From assembly GCA_037478835.1 (NCBI GenBank), contig JBBFLV010000009.1, forward strand, positions 1 through 64,000: a DNA stretch of 64,000 nucleotides. The letters are read 5' to 3'. This document shows positions 28,065 through 37,522 of this stretch, one piece after another (within the stretch, counting starts at the first letter, position 1; each line of letters begins with the position of its first letter). The DNA comes from 630D-37 sp037478835 (GTDB taxonomy: Bacteria; Chloroflexota; Anaerolineae; Anaerolineales; Villigracilaceae). Under the pieces are notes generated by a model that had not been told where the DNA came from, ran no database searches, and was given only the letters and a program-made list of their open reading frames with translations. The position numbers and the translations under genes are program-made.

Positions 28065-29354
28065 TCAGATGCGGGCCGTCAAACCCTTCGCTGCGCCTTC
28101 CGCCGCTGCACGGATAAACGCTTTTGCCCCCTCGCCGAATAGGCTGCGGATTTGACGGAATATATTCTCAAATGCCTGTTGTTCGCTGCGCTTCAACAGT
28201 CCTTGCCATTCTTGACGCTCCAGCCAAGCTTGCAAGGTGTCTTCTTTGCGTAATGTGCGGGTGAGCTCTTCGACCAGATACCAGAGCATCACCTCAGCGT
28301 GCACTACATATCCCGATGCCAGGTTTGAATCGGGGAGCAAGAAACCGCGCCGCTCGAGTTTGCGCAGTTCTGGTGAAAAATCAGGCAGATCGTTTAGGAG
28401 AGCCGTAAGATCGAAAGTGCGCTTGCCCAGGAGCAAGGGGACATTATCCAGTGCCACCAGGGTGAAAGCCATTTGCATGTAGGGCGTCCATGAACGCCAT
28501 ATATCCGCCAGTGTACTTTCAACAACAGCCAGAAATTCATCGCTTGCGCCCTGGTAGCGTTCTTGGGCATTCTGGCTTTCCTCATGCCATTCCCACAGGT
28601 AATAAGCGGCAACCTGAAGCAGATAGGGGTGCCTTCCGGCAACGCGTTGCAGAAAGGCACGATCCTGGGAAGTGAAGCGATCTTTGGCGCGATCGAGCAA
28701 TGCCTCCACTGCAGTTTGCGGCAAGGGGGGAAGGTTGATCTCCTCGGTAAAGTTGAAGTAGGGTGACCCGGCAGCAAAGTCTTTGGCTGCGTATTCCAGC
28801 TCGGTGAGCGAACGGCGGGCGGCGATCACCAGGGAGAACGAAGGGTAACGCGAAGCCAGCGAACGCAACATGCCATACACGGCACGCGTATGCAGGCCGG
28901 GTTCCTCCTGCAGGGCATCAAATTCGTCCAGGAGCAGAACGAAACGCTGCCCTTCTTTCTCCAGGGCGGCGAACACTGTCTCCCACGGGGTCGCCTCGAA
29001 AGCCCCACTTTCATACACGCGGGCGGCGACCTCCCAGCGCTTTGCCAGGGGGTCCAAACACGCCTGCCAGAAACGATCGGCATCCCAACCACTCATCGTA
29101 TGGCCGTCCAAGTAGTGAAAGAGGGTACGGTCAGCCTGCTCTTCTCCCAATAAGGCTTGGGCGTGAGATTGTAAGTGAAGCAGTAAGGAGGTTTTCCCGC
29201 TGCGCGGCTCACCGCTGATTACCACCGAACTACCTTGTGAAATCCGTCTCGCAAGGCGGTGAAGTTCACGTTGGCGATTAAGAAAATTCTCTCCGCGTAC
29301 TGCATTACCGAAAACGTATGGATTATCAGCTTGTATAGCATTCTCTTTGTACAT
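28065..29354 (-). CDS. STAND-like P-loop ATPase without visible sensor
   Basis: A 429-residue ATPase with Walker A GEPRSGKTS (about 48-56) and Walker B FVLLLDEFDAL near 145, preceded by NPYVFGNAVRGENFLNR, an N-terminal signature shared with the next gene upstream. After the ATPase core comes a helical/winged region (ELRKLERRGFLLPDSN). The end is Ala/Gly-rich and helical (FIRAAAEGAAKGL). It has no WD40 or TPR part and no recognisable toxic domain. The ATG at 29354 is preferred over a TTG at 29369. It follows the WD40 ATPase by 45 bp, so the two probably act together. Confidence 0.75.
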   Translation of the reverse strand: MYKENAIQADNPYVFGNAVRGENFLNRQRELHRLARRISQGSSVVISGEPRSGKTSLLLHLQSHAQALLGEEQADRTLFHYLDGHTMSGWDADRFWQACLDPLAKRWEVAARVYESGAFEATPWETVFAALEKEGQRFVLLLDEFDALQEEPGLHTRAVYGMLRSLASRYPSFSLVIAARRSLTELEYAAKDFAAGSPYFNFTEEINLPPLPQTAVEALLDRAKDRFTSQDRAFLQRVAGRHPYLLQVAAYYLWEWHEESQNAQERYQGASDEFLAVVESTLADIWRSWTPYMQMAFTLVALDNVPLLLGKRTFDLTALLNDLPDFSPELRKLERRGFLLPDSNLASGYVVHAEVMLWYLVEELTRTLRKEDTLQAWLERQEWQGLLKRSEQQAFENIFRQIRSLFGEGAKAFIRAAAEGAAKGLTARI

Positions 29355-29399
29355 TTTCAGAACTTCCAAAGTTTATCAATATGCGGTTCTTGGTGTTAG

Positions 29400-32300
29400 T
29401 CAACCATTGTCTATTCGCCATAATAAAATGGTGCCATCATCTGATCCTGAAGCCAGGATGGCTCCGTCTGGTGAGAAGGCTATGCTTCTCACATTATCCT
29501 TGTGCCCCTCCAAGGTTCGCAACAATCTGCCATCAGAGACTTGCCACAATCGTACAGTTTTATCCCTGGAACCCGAAGCGAGGATTTCCTTGTTTGGTGA
29601 AAATGCCAGACTGGTTACATTCAACATATGTTCACTCAGTTTTAGTGAATGTAGCAATGCTCCATCTAAAACGCGCCAAACCTGTACTGTGTGGTCTCCT
29701 GATCCAAAAGCTACGATTTTTCCGTCTGGTGAGAAGGCAACACTAGTGATCCAATCCTTGCTTTTCAGCATATGTAGTAACGAACCATCTGATGTTCGCC
29801 AAAACCACACAGTGCCATCGATAGAAACTGAAACGAGGATCTTCCCATCTGGCGAAAATACAAGACCAGTTACAGCGAATGTGTGTAGCGTTCGCAGCAG
29901 TGCGCCATCTGATAAACGCCACAGTCGTACAGTGTTCTCTCTTGAACCAGAAGCAAGTAATCTTCCATCTGGTGAGAAGGCGATAATATTAACGCTATCG
30001 TGCTCTTTAAATGTGTGTAGTAACATCCCATCCAATACGCGCCATAGCCGTATAGTCTTGTCTCCTCCTCCCGAAGCCAAGATTTTCCCTTCAGGTGAGA
30101 AAGCAACGCTATTTATATCATCTTTGTGCCCTTCCAGTGTAAACAGTAATGTCTCATCAGAGATACGCCACAACCGCACGGTTTTGTCCGATGATCCTGA
30201 AGCCAGAATTGCTCCATCTGGTGAGAACGACAAGCTAGTTACATGTCGCATGTGACCACCTAAAGTACGCACTAATAAACCATCTGAAGTTTGCCAAAGT
30301 CTTACAGTCTTGTCAGCAGATAATGAAGCCAATAGTTTGCCGTCCGGAGAGAAAACTACACCAGTTACCCAATCAGTGTGCCCTTCCAGCGTATGCAATA
30401 ATTTTCCATCCTGAATATTCCATAATCGTACAGTGCAGTCATTTGATCCAGAAGCTAAAATGCCACTTGGAGAGAAGGCAACACTGTTCACTGGACCATC
30501 GTGCCCTTTTAGTGTGTTGAGGAATGATCCATCTGAAACATACCATACCATTAAGTTATTTTCAGTTGAGCCTGAAACCAGAATTTTTCCATCAGGCGAA
30601 AATGCTAAGCTGGTTACAGATTGCGTATGCCCACTAAGCGTGCGTATCAAGGCTCCATCCGATGTTCGCCAAAGTCGTATAGTTCTGTCAGCAGATGCTG
30701 AAGCTAGAAGTATTCCGTCTGGTGAGAAAGCTACACTAGTTACCCAATCCGCATGCCCTTCTAATCTATGCAGTAATTTTCCATCTGTAACATGCCATAA
30801 CTGCAAAGTATGATCACGTGATCCAGACGCTAGAATAGATCCATCTGGAGAAAAGGTTATACAGGCTATAGACTCTTTACGTCCTTCAAATGTATGCAAG
30901 AATGTTCCTTTTTTATAATTCCAAAGTCTAACTGTGTTGCCTAATCCCAAAGCTAAGCTCATTCCGTCTGGTGAGAAGGCCAAGCTGGTTACTGGGGTTT
31001 GGGTAGCAAGATACCATATAGTTTCATCTACAGTACTATAAAGGTAAATTCCAATGCTGCATCCAAGAGCCAATAGCTTGCTATCTGGAGAGAATACAAC
31101 GTTTCCGCTAATCCTTCCCTTTCCTATTCTTGCAAATGCGCCGGGAGGTACCGGACCACTCCAACCGGCAGGTACTTTGGGAAGTTCTAGCTGGGTTGCC
31201 TCATCTTTTTTCAGCACGGCAGGGGAGATTGGTATTGGGGGCACTCCAGGCGAAGTTGATTGAGATTTCATGGGCTCGATAGATTTGCCGGTTACAACAT
31301 GGTAGAGTTCGGCGATGGCGTCGCCTTGCCGATAGGAAGGTTCTAAGGCAACGATTTCCTGTAGAGTGCGGATTGCATTTTCCCGCTCTCCTTTTTCTAA
31401 CTCTTGGATGGCCTGTTGATACAAGTCGTCTAGGTGGGTTTTGCGTTCCAAGCGTTTTGTCCATTCAAGCAGGCTGTCTTCTTCCGGGAATTCATGCCAT
31501 AGTGCCTGGGCTTTTTCAAGAGCAGCGAGAAAATTCCCTTCCTTCTCCAGCTTTTCGATCTCCTGTTGTCCACTTTCCAAACGGCGGCGGCGTAGCCGCA
31601 CTTCAACGGTTTCCTTGCCTCTCAATCCATCGATATCTTGTGGGTAGATACTGAGGATCTTCTCATACCAGATCAGTTTATTGCGATCATCCTCGGTGCT
31701 TTGGGCGCGTTGTATGTAGACCTGCTTCAGGCGTGCCCGTGCTCGGCCGGGTGCCATTTCTAGCAATTTTTCCAGGGTTTCCTGCGCTGCGTCCAGGTTC
31801 CCCTGCGTAAGGTAAATTTCCCCCATCAGTTCCAATGCTCCTAAGTGATTGGGATTTAGCCTTAGTGAACGTTCAAGTAAGTCAAATGCGTCACTCAAGT
31901 TACCATTTTCAAAGAAACTGCGCCCGGCCTGATAGAGGTTATCAGCCGCCGGATTGATGCGATCCAACTCACTCTGTGTGCGGCTAAGGGGTTTATTTTC
32001 GGCGATCCAGCGCCGCAACAGCTCTACCCGAAAGCGGTAGCCCCCATCGCTGGGTTCAAGGATATCCCTTTCTTGCAATAATTTGGGTGCATCAGCTAAT
32101 TCACGAATCACTATGGAGACACCACTTTCCGTCAAAATATCGCGCAGGACGTCATCGTTGACCGGTTTGTGACCGGCTGCTGCCAAAGCGGCAGAAACCA
32201 CTTTTTCTGCTGCGCTGAGTCCTTGCCACAGCCAGGAAAACATGTTTGTGCTGCGCTCCAAGGCTGGTGGGACGGCCTCATCTACCCATGAAGCATCTAC

Positions 32301-33080
32301 AGTTTCGGTTTTCCCCTCCTCTTGAGTCCTTTCCCAAATCTCACTACACAGCGATTGAACGAGCAGCGGATGACCGTGTGTCAGATCCCATACCCGTTCG
32401 ACGGCTTCTTGACTCCAGCTTAAGGTTCCTTGGCGTTCAGAGAGCCTAATGAGCGTTTCGGCTTCCTTGCGTTTCAGTAAAGAGACCCGATAGGAGGGCA
32501 GATCTTTCAATAGTCCTTGGGCAATGATATCCAGATCGTCAATAGCGCGACCCAGCACGAAGACAAATTTCAACCGTGAAGGTTCGATGCGACGCAAGTT
32601 GCGCAGATAGGTGAAGAAATCCTGTTTGGTCTGGTGGTCGGTTTGTACATCGGCTTGGACATCGAATTCATCCATGAGCAGGACCAGCCGAGTCTCGGCC
32701 GGCAAAGTTTGGAGCACGGAAGGTAACCACGATTCACCGAAAGTCTGCCGGGGTTTTTTGCCCAGGTTTGGTTTGGGTTGACCGAGCGTTTGGGCGATCT
32801 TCTCTGCTAGGGAATCCAATACATCGTCCAATGGACGCGCAGCGTATCCCATTAAGTCGAAGAGGGCAGGATGATATATCCCTTCTGCAGATAAGTGGGT
32901 CTCTAGGTATTGCAGGATAGAGGTCTTTCCGATGCGTCTTTGACCGTACAGTGTGATGGCGTTTTGTTGCGGATGATGCAATACGCGCAACACTTCGCGC
33001 AAGACATCCTCGCGCCCAACAAAGGAAGGATGTTTTCCGACTGGGTCGCCGGCCAGATATGGGTTGCTAGTAACGCCCAT
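29400..33080 (-). CDS. STAND NTPase with TPR region and 14 WD40 repeats
   Basis: A 1226-residue modular protein. Residues 1-40 carry the NPYLAGDPVG...FVGRE signature. The NTPase has Walker A GQRRIGKTS (46-54) and Walker B RLVLLMDEFD (131-140), followed by a winged-helix region. TPR-like units occupy about 395-530, a charged coiled segment 530-640, and fourteen WD40 repeats (VTSLAFSPDGK...DKTVRLW) about 660-1226, enough for two seven-bladed propellers. No enzyme effector domain is visible. Such proteins are known as signal-transducing NTPases and in some systems as antiviral sensors; here neither is shown. ATG follows GGAGG. The WD40 part is less GC-rich than its neighbours. Confidence 0.85.
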   Translation of the reverse strand: MGVTSNPYLAGDPVGKHPSFVGREDVLREVLRVLHHPQQNAITLYGQRRIGKTSILQYLETHLSAEGIYHPALFDLMGYAARPLDDVLDSLAEKIAQTLGQPKPNLGKKPRQTFGESWLPSVLQTLPAETRLVLLMDEFDVQADVQTDHQTKQDFFTYLRNLRRIEPSRLKFVFVLGRAIDDLDIIAQGLLKDLPSYRVSLLKRKEAETLIRLSERQGTLSWSQEAVERVWDLTHGHPLLVQSLCSEIWERTQEEGKTETVDASWVDEAVPPALERSTNMFSWLWQGLSAAEKVVSAALAAAGHKPVNDDVLRDILTESGVSIVIRELADAPKLLQERDILEPSDGGYRFRVELLRRWIAENKPLSRTQSELDRINPAADNLYQAGRSFFENGNLSDAFDLLERSLRLNPNHLGALELMGEIYLTQGNLDAAQETLEKLLEMAPGRARARLKQVYIQRAQSTEDDRNKLIWYEKILSIYPQDIDGLRGKETVEVRLRRRRLESGQQEIEKLEKEGNFLAALEKAQALWHEFPEEDSLLEWTKRLERKTHLDDLYQQAIQELEKGERENAIRTLQEIVALEPSYRQGDAIAELYHVVTGKSIEPMKSQSTSPGVPPIPISPAVLKKDEATQLELPKVPAGWSGPVPPGAFARIGKGRISGNVVFSPDSKLLALGCSIGIYLYSTVDETIWYLATQTPVTSLAFSPDGMSLALGLGNTVRLWNYKKGTFLHTFEGRKESIACITFSPDGSILASGSRDHTLQLWHVTDGKLLHRLEGHADWVTSVAFSPDGILLASASADRTIRLWRTSDGALIRTLSGHTQSVTSLAFSPDGKILVSGSTENNLMVWYVSDGSFLNTLKGHDGPVNSVAFSPSGILASGSNDCTVRLWNIQDGKLLHTLEGHTDWVTGVVFSPDGKLLASLSADKTVRLWQTSDGLLVRTLGGHMRHVTSLSFSPDGAILASGSSDKTVRLWRISDETLLFTLEGHKDDINSVAFSPEGKILASGGGDKTIRLWRVLDGMLLHTFKEHDSVNIIAFSPDGRLLASGSRENTVRLWRLSDGALLRTLHTFAVTGLVFSPDGKILVSVSIDGTVWFWRTSDGSLLHMLKSKDWITSVAFSPDGKIVAFGSGDHTVQVWRVLDGALLHSLKLSEHMLNVTSLAFSPNKEILASGSRDKTVRLWQVSDGRLLRTLEGHKDNVRSIAFSPDGAILASGSDDGTILLWRIDNG

Positions 33081-33568
33081 TTAAGACCTCCGTGCTTTCG
33101 GAGATTAAGATTCCTGCATCGGTTGTGTTCTCTGATTGGCAATTACATGCAACTATTCATCAATAACTGATTTTATTTTACTTCCAACGGCTCCTCTGTA
33201 AAAGATTCTGGAGCACTAAAATAGCGTTTTTTACTGTTTTCAGTAATAACGATATTTGGTTATAAAAATTTTCAAGGCTTGTGATGAATCCGAGATGTTG
33301 TCTCATTCGGCTTTTGGAAACCGTGCTTTGCGGCGGAAACTTTCCGGAATCGGACACGGATGGACACGGATGCCACGGATCGCCACGAATTTGATAATCT
33401 TTTTGCTTTTATCGTTTCAAGAAATAAATTCCCAGGAAATTTTATCTATAAAATCCTGTGAATCCTGTAAATCCTGTCCGCCTTTCTGCAACGGAATGAG
33501 AGATGGATTCCCGTTTCGGGAAATCCATCTCCGCTTGAGCGGCAAGGATGATGGAGGCCTTCTGATGC
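33081..33568. other. Intergenic region with CACGGAT and AATCCTGT repeats
   Basis: About 490 bases with no supported gene. It contains a CACGGATGGACACGGATGCC-type run (33355-33390) and three spaced AATCCTGT units (33448-33475). Similar fragments occur at 9135 and 17520. These look like widespread non-coding repeats. The left end should hold the promoter of the WD40 ATPase gene, but no good -35/-10 pair stands out. Confidence 0.6.
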
Positions 33569-34057
33569 TCAGCCGAGCTTATAGCCGATCTTGCGCAGGA
33601 ATTCCTTGCGCCAGGCGATGTCTTCGGCGCCTTCGATGCCTTTCGGCGAGGAGCCGTCCACCACGCCCAGGATGCCACGCCCTTGCTCGGTTTGGGCGAC
33701 GATCACCTGGACGGGGTTGGCGGTGGCGCAGTAGATGCGCACGACTTCGGGAACGGTTTTGATGGCATGCAGCACGTTGATCGGGTAGTAGCCTTCGGCC
33801 AGGAAGACGATGAACATGTGCCCGGCGCCGATCGCCAGGGCGTTGCTGCGCGCCAGCTCGATCATCGCTTCATCGGTACCCGACCAACGCACCAGGCACT
33901 TGCCCGAAGCTTCGTTGAACGCCACCCCGAATTTGATCCCCGGCACGGCGTTCACCAGGGCCTCGTGCACGTCCTCGACCGTCTTGATGAAGTGGGATTG
34001 TCCCAGGATGAAGTTGACGTTCTCCGGCTTTTGAATCTGAACGAGCTGAAGTTCCAT
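33569..34057 (-). CDS. Adenosine-specific kinase family protein (DUF355)
   Basis: A 162-residue single-domain protein matching the archaeal/bacterial adenosine-specific kinase family in length and conserved blocks: NFILGQSHFIKTVEDVHEAL, FGVAFNEASGKCLVR, GHMFIVFLAEGYYPINVLHAIK, VQVIVAQTEQGRGILGVVDG. The family has a compact fold and adenosine affinity. ATG has a GGAGGTC-type ribosome site upstream. It lies 15 bp after the NodB-like gene, as last of the long operon from DUF951. Confidence 0.85.
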   Translation of the reverse strand: MELQLVQIQKPENVNFILGQSHFIKTVEDVHEALVNAVPGIKFGVAFNEASGKCLVRWSGTDEAMIELARSNALAIGAGHMFIVFLAEGYYPINVLHAIKTVPEVVRIYCATANPVQVIVAQTEQGRGILGVVDGSSPKGIEGAEDIAWRKEFLRKIGYKLG

Positions 34058-34072
34058 AGCGACCTCCGAAGA

Positions 34073-35224
34073 TCAGGGTAGAGGACCGTAGGTGGGAGCA
34101 CACACGATATCGTAATATTCCCGTTCCACCGCCCGGTTCTGCTCGGCATAGGCCGCGGCCTCGTTGCCGATGCGCCGCACGGTGTCCAAATGGGCGCGCA
34201 CGTCCTTATCCCAGTAGCGCGGCAGGGTCATCAGGGGGTCGCCGGCCGGGCCTTCAGGGAGATAGGCCGGACGGTTCGGGTCGACTTGATCGGCCAGAGG
34301 GACCCAGTTGAACATGATCGGGCCGCGCGGGTTGACCGTGAATCCGAGCTGATAGCCGGCCTCGCGGGCGATCTGCACGGCGCGCGGGGTGAAGCCGCCG
34401 CCCGGCCAAATATAGGCGATCGGCGTCTTCTGGAAATATTTCTGGAAATTCGCAATCGCGCCGAAGAGCTCACTGCGCATGTACTCTTCCGTCGAATTCG
34501 GGCCGATCGGCTCGTTATGGAAGACGCCATGCGCCTGGTAATCCACCCAGCCTTCTGCGCTCAGGGCGGCGTTTTCCTGCCATAGGTCGGGGCGCTCATC
34601 TTTGGCGATATAGGCATTCACCACCGGCCAGCCCCACTGCTCGTAGAACGGGCGGAAGTGGTTGTTGAAATATTCGGCATAGTGGCGATCGTCTACGATC
34701 AGCACCACCGAACGTTTGGGGATTTTAGCGTTCCGGTAGAGAAAATCGGCCAGCTGTTGCATGTTGATCGCCTCGAAGCCCTGCTCCTTCAGGTCGCGCA
34801 AGATCAGACGATGCTCATTGGCGCTGATCTGATACGGATGGGTGGCCTCGCCTTTGGTGATCGAGTGGAACATGATCACCATCACCACGGTGCCGGGCGC
34901 GGCGTTGTTCGGGTCCCATTTGGCTTTTAGGTATTGACAGGTATCCTGAATGTACGGATGGGGCGTATCCAGGGGATTGAGCAACGAAGTCGTGTAGATC
35001 GGGGGCAAGGCCGGCGGGGTGCGTGGCGGCGTGGGGGTGGCGGTAGGGGGCAGGGGCGTGGCCGTGGCCGTCGGTTGAGCCGCCATGGTCTGCGTGGCCG
35101 CCGCCCAAACAGTAGCCACCGCCTGGGTGAGAATTTGATTCGGATCGGCAGGTGTCGCCGCAGGGGTGGTGCAGGCGATGAGTAGAAAAATGCCGATCAG
35201 GAAGGAGTAAACGCTTTTTCGCAT
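34073..35224 (-). CDS. NodB-like polysaccharide deacetylase lipoprotein
   Basis: A 383-residue lipoprotein: signal peptide ending LLIACTT, a linker rich in Ala/Thr/Pro (20-75), then a carbohydrate-esterase-4-like barrel. Metal-binding motifs are partly kept: Asp pair in VVLIVDDRHYAE and HGVFH, in the place of the family's HSxxH. It also has WPGGGFTPRAVQIA near the C terminus (the RxPxG-like region). The canonical TFDDG is changed to VDDRH, so activity is possible but not certain. Likely substrate: cell-wall or extracellular glycan. It lies nine bases after udg. Confidence 0.8.
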   Translation of the reverse strand: MRKSVYSFLIGIFLLIACTTPAATPADPNQILTQAVATVWAAATQTMAAQPTATATPLPPTATPTPPRTPPALPPIYTTSLLNPLDTPHPYIQDTCQYLKAKWDPNNAAPGTVVMVIMFHSITKGEATHPYQISANEHRLILRDLKEQGFEAINMQQLADFLYRNAKIPKRSVVLIVDDRHYAEYFNNHFRPFYEQWGWPVVNAYIAKDERPDLWQENAALSAEGWVDYQAHGVFHNEPIGPNSTEEYMRSELFGAIANFQKYFQKTPIAYIWPGGGFTPRAVQIAREAGYQLGFTVNPRGPIMFNWVPLADQVDPNRPAYLPEGPAGDPLMTLPRYWDKDVRAHLDTVRRIGNEAAAYAEQNRAVEREYYDIVCAPTYGPLP

Positions 35225-35233
35225 AGATTTGGG

Positions 35234-35869
35234 CTAGAAAAGGGAAAGTTGCTTGGGTTCCTCGTTCTCGTCTTTGGGCGGCAGGGGCGTGGCCGGACGG
35301 GAGAGTTCGGCGCGTGCCTGGGCCAGGAGCTGCGGCAGGCGCATGAAGTCCTCGATCACGGTGGATTTGAGCGAGGCCTGGTGCAGCGCCGCCGCGGGGT
35401 GGTACATGGCGATCACAAAGCGATTGCCCACCCGACGCATCTGCCCGTGAATTGCGCTGATCTTCGCCCCCGGCAGGAACTTGGCCATCGAAAAGCGCCC
35501 CAATGTGACGATGATCTTCGGGTTGATGGCGGCGATCTGGCGCTCCAGGTACTCGTCGCAGGCCTCCAGCTCTTCCGGGAGCGGATCGCGGTTGCCGGGT
35601 GGCCGGCACTTGACCACGTTCCCGATCCAGACTTCCTCACGCTTCAGGCCGGCGCGCGCCAGCAGCTCATCCAGGAACTGTCCTGCCGCGCCGACGAACG
35701 GGCGACCTTGCTCGTTTTCGTAGAAACCCGGTCCTTCACCGATAAACATGATCTCGGCATTCGCCGGCCCCTCGCCGGGCACGGCCTTTTTGCGCGAGTG
35801 ATGCAGAGGGCATTTCGTGCATACCGAGACTTCCCGGGCAATTTGTGCCAGCACTTCTTCTGGATTCAT
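35234..35869 (-). CDS. udg: Family 4 uracil-DNA glycosylase (Fe-S)
   Basis: A type-4 uracil-DNA glycosylase (211 aa) that removes uracil from DNA. Four cysteines for the 4Fe-4S cluster are placed as usual: VCTKCPL near 17-20, KCRPPGN, and LEACDEY. Active-site motif 1 is GEGPGFYENEQGRPFVG, and motif 3 is MYHPAAAL. Family 4 is common in thermophiles. ATG overlaps the rimI stop as ATGA. The C-terminal 20 residues are a charged tail without similarity. Confidence 0.94.
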   Translation of the reverse strand: MNPEEVLAQIAREVSVCTKCPLHHSRKKAVPGEGPANAEIMFIGEGPGFYENEQGRPFVGAAGQFLDELLARAGLKREEVWIGNVVKCRPPGNRDPLPEELEACDEYLERQIAAINPKIIVTLGRFSMAKFLPGAKISAIHGQMRRVGNRFVIAMYHPAAALHQASLKSTVIEDFMRLPQLLAQARAELSRPATPLPPKDENEEPKQLSLF

Positions 35870-36360
35870 GGGAGGCTCTCCTGAGGGGAATTGCTCAACA
35901 ATGCCTGCATTGTATCCTCTTTCAAGGTCATCAGCAAGGCATCCTCGTTGTTATCGCGATAGTAGCGCGGGCGGCGCCCACTGACCTCAAAACCGAGCTG
36001 CCGGTAGAGGTTTTGGGCGGCCAGGTTACTCACGCGCACTTCCAAGAACGCCCGGCGCGCTCCTTCTTCCCAGGCAGCGCGCAGGGCCCGGAGTAGCAGG
36101 CGACGGGCGATCCCCTGTTGACGGTGTTCCGGGTGCACGGCCAGGGTGGCGATATGGGCCTCGTCCACGATCAGCCAAAGCAGGAGCATGCCAACGATCG
36201 CTCCATCCTTTTCGGCCACCCAGGCGCGCGCCGCGGGGTTTTCGGTCAGCTCGTAGCGGAAGGTGCGTTCCGACCAAGGCAGGCTGAACGAGAGCCGATC
36301 CAGCGCCACTACGGCTTCCAAATCCGTCAACTGCATCCGGCGAATTTCCAACGTGCTCAT
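35866..36360 (-). CDS. rimI: Ribosomal-protein-alanine N-acetyltransferase RimI-like
   Basis: A GNAT acetyltransferase (164 aa). The acetyl-CoA loop HPEHRQQGIARRLL, preceded by EAHIATLAVHP, and the NLAAQNLYRQLGFEVSGRR segment are typical of RimI. It lies in a tsaE-tsaB-rimI row, a common bacterial cluster. The start overlaps the tsaB stop as ATGA; a longer frame extending upstream only repeats tsaB DNA in another frame. Confidence 0.92.
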   Translation of the reverse strand: MSTLEIRRMQLTDLEAVVALDRLSFSLPWSERTFRYELTENPAARAWVAEKDGAIVGMLLLWLIVDEAHIATLAVHPEHRQQGIARRLLLRALRAAWEEGARRAFLEVRVSNLAAQNLYRQLGFEVSGRRPRYYRDNNEDALLMTLKEDTMQALLSNSPQESLP

Positions 36361-37025
36361 GAAATTGTCTCGTGAACATGGAGATAGATCGGCGCAAGTG
36401 CCGCTAAGGAGCTGGCTTCTCCCTTTTGCAAGCGCCTCCACCCGAGCTCGGCCAGCACCGCCGGGCGCCGCACACAGGCCGGGACCGGGGGCAAGTACGC
36501 CCGTGGATGCTTTTCCAGCTGCGTACGCTGCTCCGCCGTGAATTCGCCGCATACGTGCGTGGGGGCCTCGAGCGATTCTAAAAGCGCCTCAAACGTAAGC
36601 ACGGCGGGAGTGCCGATCGCTTTCCACTCTTCCCCCTCCAGGGTGTAGCGGTTGACCGCCAATCTGCCGCGGCCGGCTTGGAGCACGGCGAGGAGGGTCT
36701 CAAACCCGGCACGTGGAGCCTGAGAGGCCGCCAGGATATCCAGGGTAGGAATGCCGACGATCGGCAGTCCGCGCGCCAGGCAGATCCCCTTTGCCAGCGC
36801 CAGCCCAACGCGCAGCGCGGTGAAGGAACCGGGGCCCAGCGCCACGGCCACGCCTTGAATGGCTTCCATCGATGTGCCGGTTTGGCGCAGCAGGTGCTCG
36901 AGATTGGGGGCTAGTTGGGCGGTGTGATGAGCCTGGCTTTTCCAAGTGCATTCGGCGATCACTTCGCCGGGGTGGTAGAGCGCCAATCCGCTCCAGGAAG
37001 TGGAGGTGTCAATTGCCAGGAGCAT
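36357..37025 (-). CDS. tsaB: tRNA threonylcarbamoyladenosine complex subunit TsaB
   Basis: A 222-residue ASKHA-fold protein, scaffold partner of TsaD in forming t6A37 on ANN-decoding tRNAs. The start MLLAIDTSTSW, HHTAQLAPNLEHLL, and VALGPGSFTALRVGLALAKG are all diagnostic. It overlaps tsaE upstream by one base (TGATG) and rimI downstream by four. Its partner TsaD is not in this window, and Sua5 lies near 24 kb. Confidence 0.95.
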   Translation of the reverse strand: MLLAIDTSTSWSGLALYHPGEVIAECTWKSQAHHTAQLAPNLEHLLRQTGTSMEAIQGVAVALGPGSFTALRVGLALAKGICLARGLPIVGIPTLDILAASQAPRAGFETLLAVLQAGRGRLAVNRYTLEGEEWKAIGTPAVLTFEALLESLEAPTHVCGEFTAEQRTQLEKHPRAYLPPVPACVRRPAVLAELGWRRLQKGEASSLAALAPIYLHVHETIS

Positions 37026-37522
37026 CAGTCGCCTCCGAAGACGGATTTTTGCAATACCTGCAACAAGGTGTCGTAGCGCTCACCCTGGGCGGCAAAGGAA
37101 AAACGGCGCACTTCCTCGTCCACGTATTCGATCTCGATCCAGAGCCTTTCCGCAGGGAGAATGGGGAGCAGACGATCGGCCCATTCGATGAGCAGAGGGC
37201 CGCGGGCCAGGAGAGTCTCCAGATCGAGCTCGGCGGCTTCCTGGGCCGTTTCGATGCGGTAGGCATCGAGATGGTAAAGCGTCCTCTCATCCGGACGGCG
37301 ATACTCGTTGATCAGGACAAAGGTAGGGCTGGAGACGGGATCGATGCTTCCCCACCCCTGCGCTACACCGCGTACGAAGGTGGTTTTGCCGCTTCCCAAA
37401 TCGCCCTGCAGGCAGATTAGGTCCCCCAAGCGCAGTTCTTTTCCCAGGCGTATTCCCAAACGATGGGTTTGCTGTGGACTGCGGCTGAAGAATTCCAGGT
37501 GGTGTTCATCCCAGATCGGCAT
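37025..37522 (-). CDS. tsaE: tRNA threonylcarbamoyladenosine complex ATPase TsaE
   Basis: A 165-residue P-loop ATPase: LQGDLGSGKTTFVRGVAQ (Walker A), SPTFVLINEY and the YHLDAYRI and LIEWADRL blocks. It regulates the TsaB-TsaD complex in t6A synthesis. The ATG at 37522 lies inside the end of the glycosyltransferase gene (17-bp overlap), so the two are coupled. Confidence 0.94.
   Translation of the reverse strand: MPIWDEHHLEFFSRSPQQTHRLGIRLGKELRLGDLICLQGDLGSGKTTFVRGVAQGWGSIDPVSSPTFVLINEYRRPDERTLYHLDAYRIETAQEAAELDLETLLARGPLLIEWADRLLPILPAERLWIEIEYVDEEVRRFSFAAQGERYDTLLQVLQKSVFGGD

Noticed and set aside
28065..33080. Firm assignment as an antiviral (Avs-type) system
   Set aside because: No effector domain or defence neighbours are visible; only the STAND architecture is supported.
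34815..35609. Alternative minus-strand frame spanning udg and the NodB-like gene
   Set aside because: Overlaps two supported genes in a different frame and has no domain.
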